A stretch of DNA of 64,000 nucleotides from Streptomyces sp. NBC_01723 (GCF_036246005.1 NZ_CP109171.1:5258001-5322000), one strand, 5' to 3'. Positions 24,767 to 33,928 are shown, numbered from the stretch's first letter. The notes: generated from the letters alone by a model not told the origin. Numbers and translations are program-made.

Positions 24767-26620
24767 ATGAACGAGGCGAAGCCCACGAAGGCGAAGTGGT
24801 GGACTCGTCCCCGCTCGTCCGAGGACGCGACGGACGGCGACTTCGAGCTGGAACGGCCTCGCGGTACGGGTCCCGACCGCACCGACGGCGGCGACTTCGA
24901 GCTCGAACGCCCGGCGCCGCCCCGCGCGGCCGACGAGGGGGACTACGAGCTGGACCGCCCGGCGCCCGGCGGTGACGTCCCCCTGCCCACGCCGGCCGCC
25001 GAGCGCCCGAAGCCCCTCCACGACCCCGACCCGTACAGCACCCCGCCGTACGGCGAACCGGGCCCCTGGGCACCCGCCCCACCCGTCCAGCACCCGGCGA
25101 CGACCCCGGCCCACGGCACGGCGACGCCCCCTGCGCCCGCCGTCCCCACGCCCCCGCCCGGCGCGACCCGCGACCCGGCGCCGCCCATGCCCCACGGCAC
25201 GACGCCGCCGCCCGCACACGCCCTCCCCACGCCCCCGCCCGGCGCGTCCCCCGACCCGGCGCTGACCGACGCCCCGCCCCCGGTCCCGCCGGCCCGGCGG
25301 CCCGCGGGGACGCGTCCCTCGGCGTCCCTCGGCGTCCCCGCGCCCGCCCCGGCAGGCGAGCCCGTGGGAGCGGCCGGCCACGCTCCCGAGCCGACGGCGG
25401 TGCAGGGCGCCGAGCCCCCGCTCGACCCCTGGGGCCGCTACGACCCCTGGGCCGCGTCGCCCGCCCCCGAGCCCCTCCAGCACAGCGGCAGGCCCCCGGG
25501 CGCGCCGGACGAGCGGCGCAGGGGGATCAGGAAGGCGCTGATCGGCGGAGCGCTGCTCATCGCGCTGATCTCCGGCACCGTGGGCGGCGCCATCGGCGTC
25601 TACCTGGAGCGCAACGGCGGCGTGGGCACCGTGGAGCTGCCGCAGGCCGGTGCCGAGTCCGCCGAGCGGGCGCCCGGCAGCGTCGCGGCGCTGGCCGGCC
25701 GCGCCCTGCCCAGCGTGGTGACCCTGCACGTCAGCGGCAGCGACGCCGCGGGCACCGGCACCGGCTTCGTCCTCGACGACCGCGGCCACATCCTGACCAA
25801 CAACCACGTCGTGGACCCCGCCGGAGACGGCGGCGAGATAACGGTGACCTTCAACAGCGGTGACACCGCCGAGGCCACCGTCGTCGGCCGCGACAGCGGA
25901 TACGACCTCGCCGTGGTGAGGGTGAAGGGCGTCAGCGGCCTCACCCCCATGCCCCTCGGCAACTCCGACAACGTCCGGGTCGGCGACCCCGTCGTGGCCA
26001 TCGGCGCCCCCTTCGACCTCGCGGGCACGGTCACCTCCGGCATCATCAGCGCCAAGGAGCGCCCCATCACCGCCGGCGGCGAGGAGGGCGACGCCAGCGA
26101 CGTGTCGTACGTCGACGCCCTCCAGACCGACGCCCCCATCAACCCGGGCAACTCCGGCGGTCCCCTCCTGGACTCCCAGGGCCGGGCCATCGGCATCAAC
26201 TCCGCCATCCGCTCCGCGGGCGGCGGCAGCGCCGAGTCGGACGGCGGCCAGTCCGGTTCCATAGGGCTCGGCTTCGCCATCCCCATCAACCAGGGCAAGC
26301 GCGTCGCCGAGGAACTGATCAACACCGGCAAGGCCAGCCACCCGGTCATCGGCATCACCCTCGACATGAACTACACGGGTGACGGCGCCCGGGTCGGCGC
26401 CGGCGGATCCGCGGTCACCAAGGGCGGTCCGGGCGCCAAGGCCGGCATCAAGCCGGGTGACGTGATCACCGCGGTGGACGGACAACGCGTCCACTCCGGC
26501 GAGGAACTGATCGTCAAGACCCGCGCCCACCGCCCCGGCGACCGCCTCGAACTCACCCTTGAACGCGGCGGCAAGGAAACAAAGGTCTCCCTGGTCCTCG
26601 GCTCCTCCGACGGCGGCTGA
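24767..26620 (+). CDS. HtrA/DegP-type membrane serine protease with PDZ domain
   Basis: 617 residues, ATG after GGGGGAGAAC. Residues 1-255 are a cytoplasmic Pro-rich tail with three repeats of DFELERP/DYELDRP (about 25-31, 43-49 and 59-65). A membrane helix follows at 257-279. The protease domain has catalytic His in LTNNHVV, Asp in SGYDLAVVRV and Ser in NPGNSGGPL. The PDZ domain is C-terminal (IKPGDVITAVDGQRV). It degrades or refolds misfolded exported proteins and, in mycobacteria, modulates the SigE pathway. 94 nt after the anti-sigma gene. Confidence 0.93.
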   Translation: MNEAKPTKAKWWTRPRSSEDATDGDFELERPRGTGPDRTDGGDFELERPAPPRAADEGDYELDRPAPGGDVPLPTPAAERPKPLHDPDPYSTPPYGEPGPWAPAPPVQHPATTPAHGTATPPAPAVPTPPPGATRDPAPPMPHGTTPPPAHALPTPPPGASPDPALTDAPPPVPPARRPAGTRPSASLGVPAPAPAGEPVGAAGHAPEPTAVQGAEPPLDPWGRYDPWAASPAPEPLQHSGRPPGAPDERRRGIRKALIGGALLIALISGTVGGAIGVYLERNGGVGTVELPQAGAESAERAPGSVAALAGRALPSVVTLHVSGSDAAGTGTGFVLDDRGHILTNNHVVDPAGDGGEITVTFNSGDTAEATVVGRDSGYDLAVVRVKGVSGLTPMPLGNSDNVRVGDPVVAIGAPFDLAGTVTSGIISAKERPITAGGEEGDASDVSYVDALQTDAPINPGNSGGPLLDSQGRAIGINSAIRSAGGGSAESDGGQSGSIGLGFAIPINQGKRVAEELINTGKASHPVIGITLDMNYTGDGARVGAGGSAVTKGGPGAKAGIKPGDVITAVDGQRVHSGEELIVKTRAHRPGDRLELTLERGGKETKVSLVLGSSDGG

Positions 26621-26741
26621 GCGGAAGGCAAACAATTCGGAAAGCGCTCGCATACACGCACTCGGGACTCACGGGACGGTACCGGTCACGCGGGGTCGGC
26701 GGGTACCGTGGTGGCGGCCCGGACATCCCAAGGAGCTTCAG

Positions 26742-27200
26742 GTGTTCAATGACATAGGACCACTCGAGCTGGTCGCGCTCGTTGTTCTCGCCGTGCTCGT
26801 CTTCGGTCCGGACAAGCTCCCCAAGGTCATCCAGGACGTGACGCGCACCATCCGGAAGATCCGGGAGTTCTCGGACAGCGCCAAGCAGGACATCCGCCAG
26901 GAGCTGGGCCCCGAGTTCAAGGACTTCGAGTTCGAGGACCTCAACCCCAAGACGTTCATCCGCAAGCAGATGGAGAACGACGAGCTGGGGCTCAAGGAAC
27001 TCCGCAACGGCTTCGACCTGAAGAAGGAGATGGCGGAGGTCACCGACGCGGTGCACAGCCGCGACACGGAGTCCTCGTCGTCCGGGTCCGCGTCCTCGTC
27101 CGGTTCGGGCGGCGGCCGTATCGACATGTCGAAGAAACCCGAGCAGCCCGGGAAGCCCGCCGCCGAGGACCGCCCGCCCTTCGACGCCGACGCCACCTGA
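26742..27200 (+). CDS. tatB: Sec-independent translocase protein TatB
   Basis: 152 residues, GTG start 6 nt after AAGGAG. N-terminal membrane helix of the TatA/B family (DIGPLELVALVVLAVLVFGP) with the conserved Glu and the FGPDKLP hinge. Then an amphipathic helix (VIQDVTRTIRKIREF) and a longer charged region than TatA, ending in a Ser/Gly-rich disordered tail. Binds Tat substrates with TatC. The position after htrA matches Rv1224. tatA and tatC are not in the window. Confidence 0.93.
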   Translation: MFNDIGPLELVALVVLAVLVFGPDKLPKVIQDVTRTIRKIREFSDSAKQDIRQELGPEFKDFEFEDLNPKTFIRKQMENDELGLKELRNGFDLKKEMAEVTDAVHSRDTESSSSGSASSSGSGGGRIDMSKKPEQPGKPAAEDRPPFDADAT

Positions 27201-27417
27201 GCCCGCCCGCCGCCGCGCCGCGAGTGACGCGTCTCATACTCCGGACGGGGCGTACCGGGCCCTGAGGCGACCTCCGGGCGACCCACGCGCCGGGCGCTTT
27301 CCCGGCTGCCGCCAGTGGTGTGGCTATGCTTCCCGAGTTGTTGTGCGGACCGGACGAGTGCGCCCGAAGGGGGGCGGGCCGTTCCGGTCCGACGAGAGCG
27401 AGGAGGCGTCCGGGCAC

Positions 27418-28089
27418 ATGGAGACGACGAGTCAGGCGGTCGCGCAGGCGCCGGCCGCGGAGGGCGGACCACAGTCCCCCTCCGGCCGGCAGACGATCGA
27501 CGGCTACCTGAGCGCGCCCTTCCCGTGGTACGGCCTCGACGAGGCGTTCACGGGACCGCGCCGGCTGATGCAGATCGGTACGGCGGCCGACGGCAGCGTG
27601 GAGCACGGCTCGATCGGGCACGGCGACGAACCGTCGGTCCGCAACGAGCACGTCGCGGGCGAGGAGCAGGACGCCAAGGAGAAGTTCGCGGTCGTCGTGA
27701 CCGTGGCGGCCAACCCGGACCGGCGCAGCGCCGACGGCACGGGCCTGCTGGAGGCGACCTCGGTCTCCTCGGCGGCCTGGCTCGCCGGCGTGGGCCTGCT
27801 GTCCTTCACCTGGCCCGGCCAGATGGACCACTCGCTGCGCGACGACTGGCTGGAGCAGCAGACGGAGACGGCCTGGGTCCTCGCGGACGACCTCGACGGC
27901 GAGGACTGGACGACCCTGTCCCTCCCCGTGGACGGCGTGCCGACGCCGTTCCACTACCGGGAGTCCGAGTTCGGCTGGGTACTCGCGGGCTCCACCGAGC
28001 AGGGCGTGCACCTCGGCGCCTACGGCCGGGGCATGAGCGCGTACGGCCTGGCCTTCTCCGTGGTCAAGGACATCGCCGCCTACGCCTAG
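27418..28089 (+). CDS. Conserved hypothetical protein, 223 aa
   Basis: ATG 27418, AGGAGG ten nt upstream. No domain recognised. Readable features: a Gln/Ala/Pro-rich N-terminus, aromatic segments (PFPWYGLDEAF, LLSFTWPGQMDHSL, WTTLSLPVDGVPTPFHYRES) and a C-terminal GVHLGAYGRGMSAYGLAF. The mix of beta-type segments suggests a compact soluble domain. Codon use is like its neighbours. Ends 25 nt before the convergent terminator at 28115. Confidence 0.78.
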   Translation: METTSQAVAQAPAAEGGPQSPSGRQTIDGYLSAPFPWYGLDEAFTGPRRLMQIGTAADGSVEHGSIGHGDEPSVRNEHVAGEEQDAKEKFAVVVTVAANPDRRSADGTGLLEATSVSSAAWLAGVGLLSFTWPGQMDHSLRDDWLEQQTETAWVLADDLDGEDWTTLSLPVDGVPTPFHYRESEFGWVLAGSTEQGVHLGAYGRGMSAYGLAFSVVKDIAAYA

Positions 28090-28114
28090 CCCGGCGGCCG
28101 TTCACGCACGACGA

Positions 28115-28142
28115 GGGGCGCCGTCCAGCCGGACAGCGCCCC
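28115..28142. terminator. Bidirectional terminator between convergent genes
   Basis: GGGGCGCCGTCC (28115-28126) pairs with GGACAGCGCCCC (28131-28142), one mismatch, loop AGCC. It lies between the stops at 28089 and 28162. Confidence 0.75.
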
Positions 28143-28161
28143 GGTCACCTCGCGGGGAGGA

Positions 28162-29295
28162 TCAGAACTTGTTCTTCGGCGTGATCCCCAGCGACAGGCC
28201 CGAGAGGCCGCGCTGACGGCCGCCCAGCTTGCCCGCGATCGAGCGCAGGGCCGCGCCCGCCGGGGACTGAGGGTCGGACAGCACGACGGGCCTGCCCTCG
28301 TCGCCGCCCTCGCGGAGCCGGACGTCGATCGGGATGGCGCCGAGCACCGGCACGGAGGCGCCGGTGGTGCGGGTGAGGCCGTCGGCGACCGACTGGCCGC
28401 CGCCCGTGCCGAACACGTCGACCATCTCGCCGCAGTGCGGGCAGGGCAGGCCGGACATGTTCTCGACCACGCCGACGATCTTCTGGTGGGTCTGCACGGC
28501 GATGGCCCCGGCGCGCTCCGCCACCTCGGCGGCGGCCTGCTGAGGGGTCGTCACGACCAGGATCTCGGCGTTCGGCACCAGCTGGGCCACCGAGATCGCG
28601 ATGTCACCGGTGCCGGGCGGCAGGTCGAGCAGCAGGACGTCAAGGTCGCCCCAGTACACGTCCGCCAGGAACTGCTGGAGCGCGCGGTGCAGCATCGGGC
28701 CGCGCCAGACGACCGGCGCGTTGCCCGGGGTGAACATGCCGATGGAGATGACCTTCACGCCGTTCGCCGACGGCGGCATGATCATGTTCTCGACCTGGGT
28801 GGGGCGCCCGTCGGCGCCCAGCATGCGCGGCACGGAGTGGCCGTAGATGTCGGCGTCGACGACCCCGACCTTGAGGCCGTCCGCCGCCATCGCCGCCGCC
28901 AGGTTCACCGTCACCGACGACTTGCCGACGCCGCCCTTGCCGGACGCGACCGCGTAGACCCGGGTGAGGCTGCCGGGCTTGGCGAAGGGGACCTCGCGCT
29001 CGGTCTGGCCGCCGCGCAGGGCGCTCGCCAGCTCCTTGCGCTGCTCGTCGCTCATCACGTCCAGCTCGACGTCGACGCGCGTGACGCCCTCGACCCGCGC
29101 GACCGCGTCGGTCACCCGCTGTGTGATGGTGTCCCGCATGGGGCAGCCGGAGACGGTCAGGTACACCGCGACCGCGACCGCTCCGTCCGCACCGATCTCC
29201 ACCGACTTGACCATCCCGAGCTCGGTGATGGGCCGGTTGATCTCGGGGTCGTTCACCGTCGCCAGTGCTTCGCGCACCGCGTCTTCCGTAGCCAT
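28162..29295 (-). CDS. mrp: Mrp/NBP35-type P-loop ATPase (Fe-S cluster carrier)
   Basis: 377 residues from ATG 29295. The N-terminal MIP18/DUF59 domain (NDPEINRPITELGMVKSVEI, then SGCPMRDTI) is followed by a deviant Walker A (ASGKGGVGKSSVTVNL), the switch region VDADIYGHSVPRML, DLPPGTGDIAISVAQL and a CPHC metal-binding pair near residue 290. It acts as a cytoplasmic scaffold or carrier for Fe-S clusters. There is no good ribosome site; a TACCAT box lies 8-13 nt upstream, so the message may be leaderless. Confidence 0.93.
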   Translation of the reverse strand: MATEDAVREALATVNDPEINRPITELGMVKSVEIGADGAVAVAVYLTVSGCPMRDTITQRVTDAVARVEGVTRVDVELDVMSDEQRKELASALRGGQTEREVPFAKPGSLTRVYAVASGKGGVGKSSVTVNLAAAMAADGLKVGVVDADIYGHSVPRMLGADGRPTQVENMIMPPSANGVKVISIGMFTPGNAPVVWRGPMLHRALQQFLADVYWGDLDVLLLDLPPGTGDIAISVAQLVPNAEILVVTTPQQAAAEVAERAGAIAVQTHQKIVGVVENMSGLPCPHCGEMVDVFGTGGGQSVADGLTRTTGASVPVLGAIPIDVRLREGGDEGRPVVLSDPQSPAGAALRSIAGKLGGRQRGLSGLSLGITPKNKF

Positions 29296-29339
29296 AGTGA
29301 CGATGGTACGGCGCCGCACACCGGGCAGGGTAAGCCCCG

Positions 29340-29936
29340 TCAACGGTCGTGTACGTCACGCCCCGGCGGGCGATCCGCCGGGAATACCCCGCGGTCGGGG
29401 TGGTGGCCGTTCTGCCGCTCCTCCAGGTCCCGGAGCACATCCTGCAGCTCGGAGCGGATCCAGTCCCTGGTGGCGACCTCGCCCAGGCCGATGCGGAGTG
29501 CCGCGATCTCCCGGGTCAGGTACTCGGTGTCGGCGATCGACCGCTCGTTCTGCTTGCGGTCCTGCTCGAGATTGACCCGGTCCCGGTCGTCCTGCCGGTT
29601 CTGCGCGAGCAGGATGAGAGGGGCCGCGTAGGAAGCCTGTAGCGAGAGCATCAGCGTCAGGAAGATGAACGGGTACTCGTCGAACCGCAGCCCGCTCGGC
29701 GCGGACACGTTCCACACCACCCACAGGATGATGACGACCGTCATCCAGACGATGAACCGCCCGGTGCCCAGGAACCGCGCGACCCGCTCCGAGAGCCGGC
29801 CGAAGGACTCCGGGTCCCACTCGGGCAGGATGCGGCGGCGCGGCGCGCGGGGCTGGTCCAGGCGGGCCCGGGAACGGGAGGCCGTGGCTCCCGACGCGGC
29901 CCGCTCCCGGGTCGCCGTCTCACGATCGGGCGCCAT
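29340..29936 (-). CDS. DUF1003 membrane protein
   Basis: 198 residues, ATG 29936, overlapping the upstream gene by 17 nt. Basic N-terminus, then two membrane helices (about 57-78, GRFIVWMTVVIILWVVWNV, and about 88-110, PFIFLTLMLSLQASYAAP), typical of DUF1003 with the conserved LILLAQNRQ-x-DRDR after helix 2. The C-terminus is a charged coil (LTREIAALRIGLGEVATRDW). It shares an operon with the MgtE-N/CBS protein, as in many actinobacteria, which hints at a joint role in ion transport or sensing. Confidence 0.9.
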   Translation of the reverse strand: MAPDRETATRERAASGATASRSRARLDQPRAPRRRILPEWDPESFGRLSERVARFLGTGRFIVWMTVVIILWVVWNVSAPSGLRFDEYPFIFLTLMLSLQASYAAPLILLAQNRQDDRDRVNLEQDRKQNERSIADTEYLTREIAALRIGLGEVATRDWIRSELQDVLRDLEERQNGHHPDRGVFPADRPPGRDVHDR

Positions 29937-31227
29937 CGGCCTTCCCTTCCTTCGCCGCCCCGGCCGGCTCGTCGAGGTGGTACTCGGTCTCCCGCCAGTC
30001 CTCGGGCAGCATGTGATCCAGTACGTCGTCCACGGTGACCGCGCCGAGGAGCGACCCGGAGTCGTCCACGACCGGCGCCGCGACCATGTCGTACGCGGCG
30101 AAGAACCCGGCGACGACGGGCAGCGCGGCGTCCGGCTCCAGGGGCCGCAGATCGTCGTCGAGGATCGACCCGACCAGGGTGTACGGGGGATCGCGCAGCA
30201 GGCGCTGGAAGTGGACGGTGCCCAGGTACTTGCCGGTCGGCGTCTCCTCCGGCGGCCGGCACACGTAGACCTGGGCGGCGTGCGCCGGGGACAGGTCGGG
30301 GTTGCGGATCCGGGCCAGGGCGTCGGCGACGGTCGCGTCGGGCCGCAGCACGATCGGCTCGGTGGTCATCAGACCGCCCGCCGTGTGCTCCTCGTACGCC
30401 ATCAGGCGCCGCATGTCGGCCGCGTCGTCCGGCTGCATCAGGCTCAGCAGCCGTTCCTTGTCCGCCTCGGGCAGCTCGCCCAGCAGGTCGGCCGCGTCGT
30501 CGGGGTCCATCGCCTCCAGCACGTCCGCGGCGCGCTCCTCCTTGAGCTTGCCGAGGATCTCGATCTGGTCGTCCTCCGGCAGCTCCTCCAGTACGTCGGC
30601 CAGGCGGTCGTCGTCGAGGGCGGCGGCGACCTCCGCGCGGCGCTTGGCGGACAGGTGGTGCAGGACGTTGGCGAGGTCGGCGGGGCGCAGCTGCTCGAAG
30701 GTGGCGAGGAGGTTCTCGGCGCCCTGCCCGTGCTCCTCCACGGAGAAGCCGGTGACGCCGGACCACTCGACGGTGAGGGTCTCGCCCTTGGCCCGCCGGA
30801 AGGCGCCGCCCTTCCTGCCCTTGCGCACGAAGACCTTGTCGATCTCCCAGTCCCGGCGGGCCGGCAACTGCTGCACCGACAGGTCGAGCACGGTGACCTC
30901 CTCGCCCGTCTCGGTGAGCGAGACCCGCCGGTCGAGCAGCTCGCCGAAGACCAGGCGCTCGGTGGGCCGCTGCTCGAAGCGCCGGACGTTGACCACCCCG
31001 GTGGTGATGACCTGGCCGGACTCGATGCCGGTGACCCGGGTCATGGGCAGGAAGATGCGGCGGCGGGTGGTGAGTTCGACGACCAGCCCGAGCACCCGCG
31101 GGGGTTTGCGGCCGACCCGGAGCATGACGACCAGGTCGCGCACCCGGCCCACCTGGTCGCCCGCCGGGTCGAACACGGCGATGCCGGAGAGATGGGAGAC
31201 GAAGATCCGGGGGGCGCCCGCTGCCAT
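29920..31227 (-). CDS. PRC-barrel-like / MgtE N-terminal / CBS-pair protein without membrane domain
   Basis: 435 residues from ATG 31227, AAAGGAG upstream. Residues 1-90 are beta-rich (IFVSHLSGIAVFDPAGDQVG) and repeated at about 120-180, resembling PRC-barrels. Then come the MgtE-N helical repeat domain (ADVLEELPEDDQIEILGKL, then AADVLEAMDPDDAADLLGEL) and two CBS domains (TTEPIVLRPDATVADALARI and a second ending GAVTVDDVLDHML). The five-helix membrane pore of true MgtE is absent, so it is not a transporter alone. It may sense magnesium or nucleotides and act on a partner. Confidence 0.88.
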   Translation of the reverse strand: MAAGAPRIFVSHLSGIAVFDPAGDQVGRVRDLVVMLRVGRKPPRVLGLVVELTTRRRIFLPMTRVTGIESGQVITTGVVNVRRFEQRPTERLVFGELLDRRVSLTETGEEVTVLDLSVQQLPARRDWEIDKVFVRKGRKGGAFRRAKGETLTVEWSGVTGFSVEEHGQGAENLLATFEQLRPADLANVLHHLSAKRRAEVAAALDDDRLADVLEELPEDDQIEILGKLKEERAADVLEAMDPDDAADLLGELPEADKERLLSLMQPDDAADMRRLMAYEEHTAGGLMTTEPIVLRPDATVADALARIRNPDLSPAHAAQVYVCRPPEETPTGKYLGTVHFQRLLRDPPYTLVGSILDDDLRPLEPDAALPVVAGFFAAYDMVAAPVVDDSGSLLGAVTVDDVLDHMLPEDWRETEYHLDEPAGAAKEGKADGARS

Positions 31228-31499
31228 GGCCGCGGCTCCTTTTCGTAAGCGTGCCTCAGAGTGCGTGGCTCGGAGTGCGTGACGGCTGATTCGTTGGTGT
31301 CTCTTTTCCGAATTGCCCGCTCGGACGGGCTTCAGGCTAGCCCGTCCCGATCGGCCGCGCCCCGGCGGCCGGTCCGGACGGACTGGCTCCGTTCGCCCTC
31401 CGGGGCCCCGGTACGCTGCGGTACGCCGCCCGGGCGGCCAGCCCGCCACCGGCGTCCGTCCGCGTCGTGTCAGCCCCTGTCAGAAAGGCAGTTCCACCT

Positions 31500-32240
31500 G
31501 TGTCTGTGACTCCCCGGCGTCGTGTCCGCAGGGCTGCTCTCAAGGGCGTGGTGTGTGCCCTGGCCGCGGTGACGGGCGCGGGGCTGACGGGATGCGGCGG
31601 CGAGGACCCGGACGCGGGGACCAACGGCCTCGGGAAGCTTCCGGCCGACACGATCCAGACCAAGTCCCGCGCGGTCGCCCAGTCCGCCGAGGCGGTACGC
31701 CTGCACGGCACCGTGGCCGCCGGCGGGAGCACGTACCGCCTCGACATGCGGCTGAAGGCCGACGGAGGCACCGGCTCGGTCGCCGCCGAGGGGACGACGT
31801 TCGGGCTGCTGCGCGTCGGGGAGCAGCTCTTCCTCAAGGCCGACGCCGGGTTCTGGAGCCACGACGGCGGTGACGCCAAGGCCGCGGAGAAGCTGGCCGG
31901 CAAGTACGTGAAGGTGCCGCAGGGCGACCCCGTGTACAAGAAGTTCAGCGGCTTCACGGACAAGGACGTCCTCCTCGCGGGTCTGCTGACGCTGCACGGC
32001 GAGGTCAAGACCGACGGCCGGCACGAGCAGGCGGGTGTCCGCACCATCCGGATCACCGGCGACGACGGCGCCGGCGGCTCGCTCGACGTCTCCCTGGAGG
32101 GCGCGCCGTACCCGCTGGGGCTGGTGCGGGCGGGCAGCGCGGGCACGCTGAGCTTCTCGGACTGGAACAAGGACTTCGCACTCAAGGAGCCCCCGAAGGA
32201 CGACACCCTGGACTACGGCAAACAGCTCCCGTCGTCCTAG
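31500..32240 (+). CDS. Lipoprotein, LppX/LprG-like fold
   Basis: 246 residues from GTG 31500; a GTG at 31467 is in frame but less suited to the signal peptide. Signal: RRRVRRAALKGVVCALAAV with lipobox LTGC at about residue 31. The mature part resembles the LppX_LprAFG family (beta sheet with SAEAVRLHGTVAAGGSTYRL, then GEQLFLKADAGFW), known to carry lipids or lipoglycans in mycobacteria. Cargo unknown. Divergent from the MgtE-N/CBS gene and convergent with the next. Confidence 0.83.
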   Translation: MSVTPRRRVRRAALKGVVCALAAVTGAGLTGCGGEDPDAGTNGLGKLPADTIQTKSRAVAQSAEAVRLHGTVAAGGSTYRLDMRLKADGGTGSVAAEGTTFGLLRVGEQLFLKADAGFWSHDGGDAKAAEKLAGKYVKVPQGDPVYKKFSGFTDKDVLLAGLLTLHGEVKTDGRHEQAGVRTIRITGDDGAGGSLDVSLEGAPYPLGLVRAGSAGTLSFSDWNKDFALKEPPKDDTLDYGKQLPSS

Positions 32241-32271
32241 GGCCGGACGGCCGTGGAAGCTGTCCGGCCCT
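32239..32271. terminator. Terminator that includes both convergent stop codons
   Basis: AGGGCCGGAC (32239-32248) pairs perfectly with GTCCGGCCCT (32262-32271). The end of each facing gene's stop codon is part of a stem. Confidence 0.75.
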
Positions 32272-32779
32272 ACCGGCGGCGCCGCTTCAGCAGCAGGCGG
32301 GGGAGTCCGGCCGGTGCCGGGTTCCGGGTGGTCGCCGGCGTCGGCTGGGGTGGCTCGGACAGCGCGCCGTCGGGCAGCGGGGCCGTGGTCCCGGTCGGTT
32401 CCAGCCGGAGCACCCGGCACTCGCGGGCCCAGCGGTCGGTCATCGCCTCGCCGTCGGGGGCGTTGAGGCGCTTGCCCTTGAGGTCGCCGACCGCGGCCTG
32501 CCACGCCTCGGAGCCGGAGGGCAGCTCCACGACCCGGGCCGCCCAGGTGACCAGCCGGCCGCCCTTGTCCTTGCTGCGCACCGTGACCTCGGCCGCGGCC
32601 CCGTCCGTCAGCCCCGGCAGCGGCTGCTCACCGGGCCCGTCGCCGACGACGCAGGCCGCGCCCTCGTGCCAGACGTGCCACAGCGCCCGGGCGGGCACCC
32701 CGGGGCCCTTGGCCCAGATGAGGCCGGACTTCTTCGTGGCCTCCTCGACGAGGGCCTGGTCGAGCAGCTCGCGTGTCAT
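32270..32779 (-). CDS. Conserved hypothetical protein, possible FMN-binding split-barrel-like
   Basis: 169 residues, ATG 32779. The sequence LDQALVEEATKKSGLIWAKG followed by ALWHVWHEGAACVVGDG and AEVTVRSKDKGGRLVTWAAR is reminiscent of flavin-nucleotide-binding (pyridoxamine oxidase-like) domains, but key residues cannot be confirmed. The C-terminus is Pro-rich and ends in LLLKRRRR. It lies 33 nt after corA on the same strand and is probably co-transcribed with it. Confidence 0.72.
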   Translation of the reverse strand: MTRELLDQALVEEATKKSGLIWAKGPGVPARALWHVWHEGAACVVGDGPGEQPLPGLTDGAAAEVTVRSKDKGGRLVTWAARVVELPSGSEAWQAAVGDLKGKRLNAPDGEAMTDRWARECRVLRLEPTGTTAPLPDGALSEPPQPTPATTRNPAPAGLPRLLLKRRRR

Positions 32780-32812
32780 GCGGTCAGCCTATCCAGCGCC
32801 CGTCCGCCCCGG

Positions 32813-33928
32813 TCAGAGCCAGCCGTTGCGCTTGAGCGTGCGGTGGATGCCCAGGCAGAGGACGACGGTGACGGACAGGACCAGCGGATACCCGAACTTC
32901 CAGTGGGTCTCCGGCATGTAGTCGAAGTTCATCCCGTACACCCCGCACACCATCGTCGGTACGGCGATGATCGCCGCCCACGAGGTGATCTTGCGCATGT
33001 CCTCGTTCTGCGCGACGGACGCCTGGGCGAGGTTGGCCTGGAGGATCGAGTTCAGCAGCTCGTCGAAGCCCACGACCTGTTCCTGCACCCGGGCCACGTG
33101 GTCGGCGACGTCCCGGAAGTACTTCTGGATCTCGGGGTCGATCAGCCGCATCGGCCGCTCGCTCAGCAGCAGCATGGGGCGCAGCAGCGGCGCCACCGCC
33201 CGCTTGAACTCCAGCACCTCGCGCTTGAGTTGGTAGATCCGGCCGGCGTCCGTGCCGCGCGGGCTGCCCTTGCGGCCCGGCGAGAACACCTCCGTCTCGA
33301 CCTCGTCGATGTCGTCCTGCACCGCGTCGGCGACCGCGATGTAGCCGTCCACGACGTGGTCGGCGATGGCGTGCAGCACCGCCGAGGGGCCCTTGAGCAG
33401 CAGCTCGGGGTCCTCCTGGAGCCGGTGCCGCAGCGCGCGCAGGGAGCCCTTGCCGCCGTGCCGGACGGTGATGAAGAAGTCCCGCCCGGTGAAGCACATG
33501 ACCTCGCCGGTCTCGACGACCTCGCTGCTGGCGGTCAGCTCGTCGTGGTCGACGTAGTGGATGGTCTTGAAGACGGTGAACAGGGAGTCGTCGTAGCGCT
33601 CCAGCTTGGGCCGCTGGTGGGCCTGGACGGCGTCCTCCACGGCCAGCGGGTGCAGACCGAACTCCCGGGCGATACCGGCGAACTCGTCCTCGGTGGGCTC
33701 GTGCAGACCGATCCACACGAAGCCGCCGTCGCGGCGCACCTGGCGCATCGCCGTGTGCGGGGTCAGCGGCGTGTCCGTCTCGACGCGAGCACCGTCGCGG
33801 TAGACGGCGCAGTCGACGACGGCGGACGGGTTGCCCGGGTCGCGGGTGGTGTCGTAGGCGCCGGTGTCCTTGCGCAGAGAGACGCGGGACGGGCGGACCG
33901 CGGCGCGCAGGTCACGGATCATCGACAT
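32813..33928 (-). CDS. corA: CorA family magnesium/cobalt channel
   Basis: 371 residues from ATG 33928, AAGGAG upstream. A large cytoplasmic N-terminal domain (FVWIGLHEPTEDEFAGIA) with the long stalk helix (LKREVLEFKRAVAPLL), then two membrane helices joined by the signature YGMNF and loop MPETHW. The C-terminal basic tail is RTLKRNGWL. It is a pentameric channel for Mg2+ or Co2+ in the plasma membrane. Preceded by a long leader with hairpins. Confidence 0.93.
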   Translation of the reverse strand: MSMIRDLRAAVRPSRVSLRKDTGAYDTTRDPGNPSAVVDCAVYRDGARVETDTPLTPHTAMRQVRRDGGFVWIGLHEPTEDEFAGIAREFGLHPLAVEDAVQAHQRPKLERYDDSLFTVFKTIHYVDHDELTASSEVVETGEVMCFTGRDFFITVRHGGKGSLRALRHRLQEDPELLLKGPSAVLHAIADHVVDGYIAVADAVQDDIDEVETEVFSPGRKGSPRGTDAGRIYQLKREVLEFKRAVAPLLRPMLLLSERPMRLIDPEIQKYFRDVADHVARVQEQVVGFDELLNSILQANLAQASVAQNEDMRKITSWAAIIAVPTMVCGVYGMNFDYMPETHWKFGYPLVLSVTVVLCLGIHRTLKRNGWL

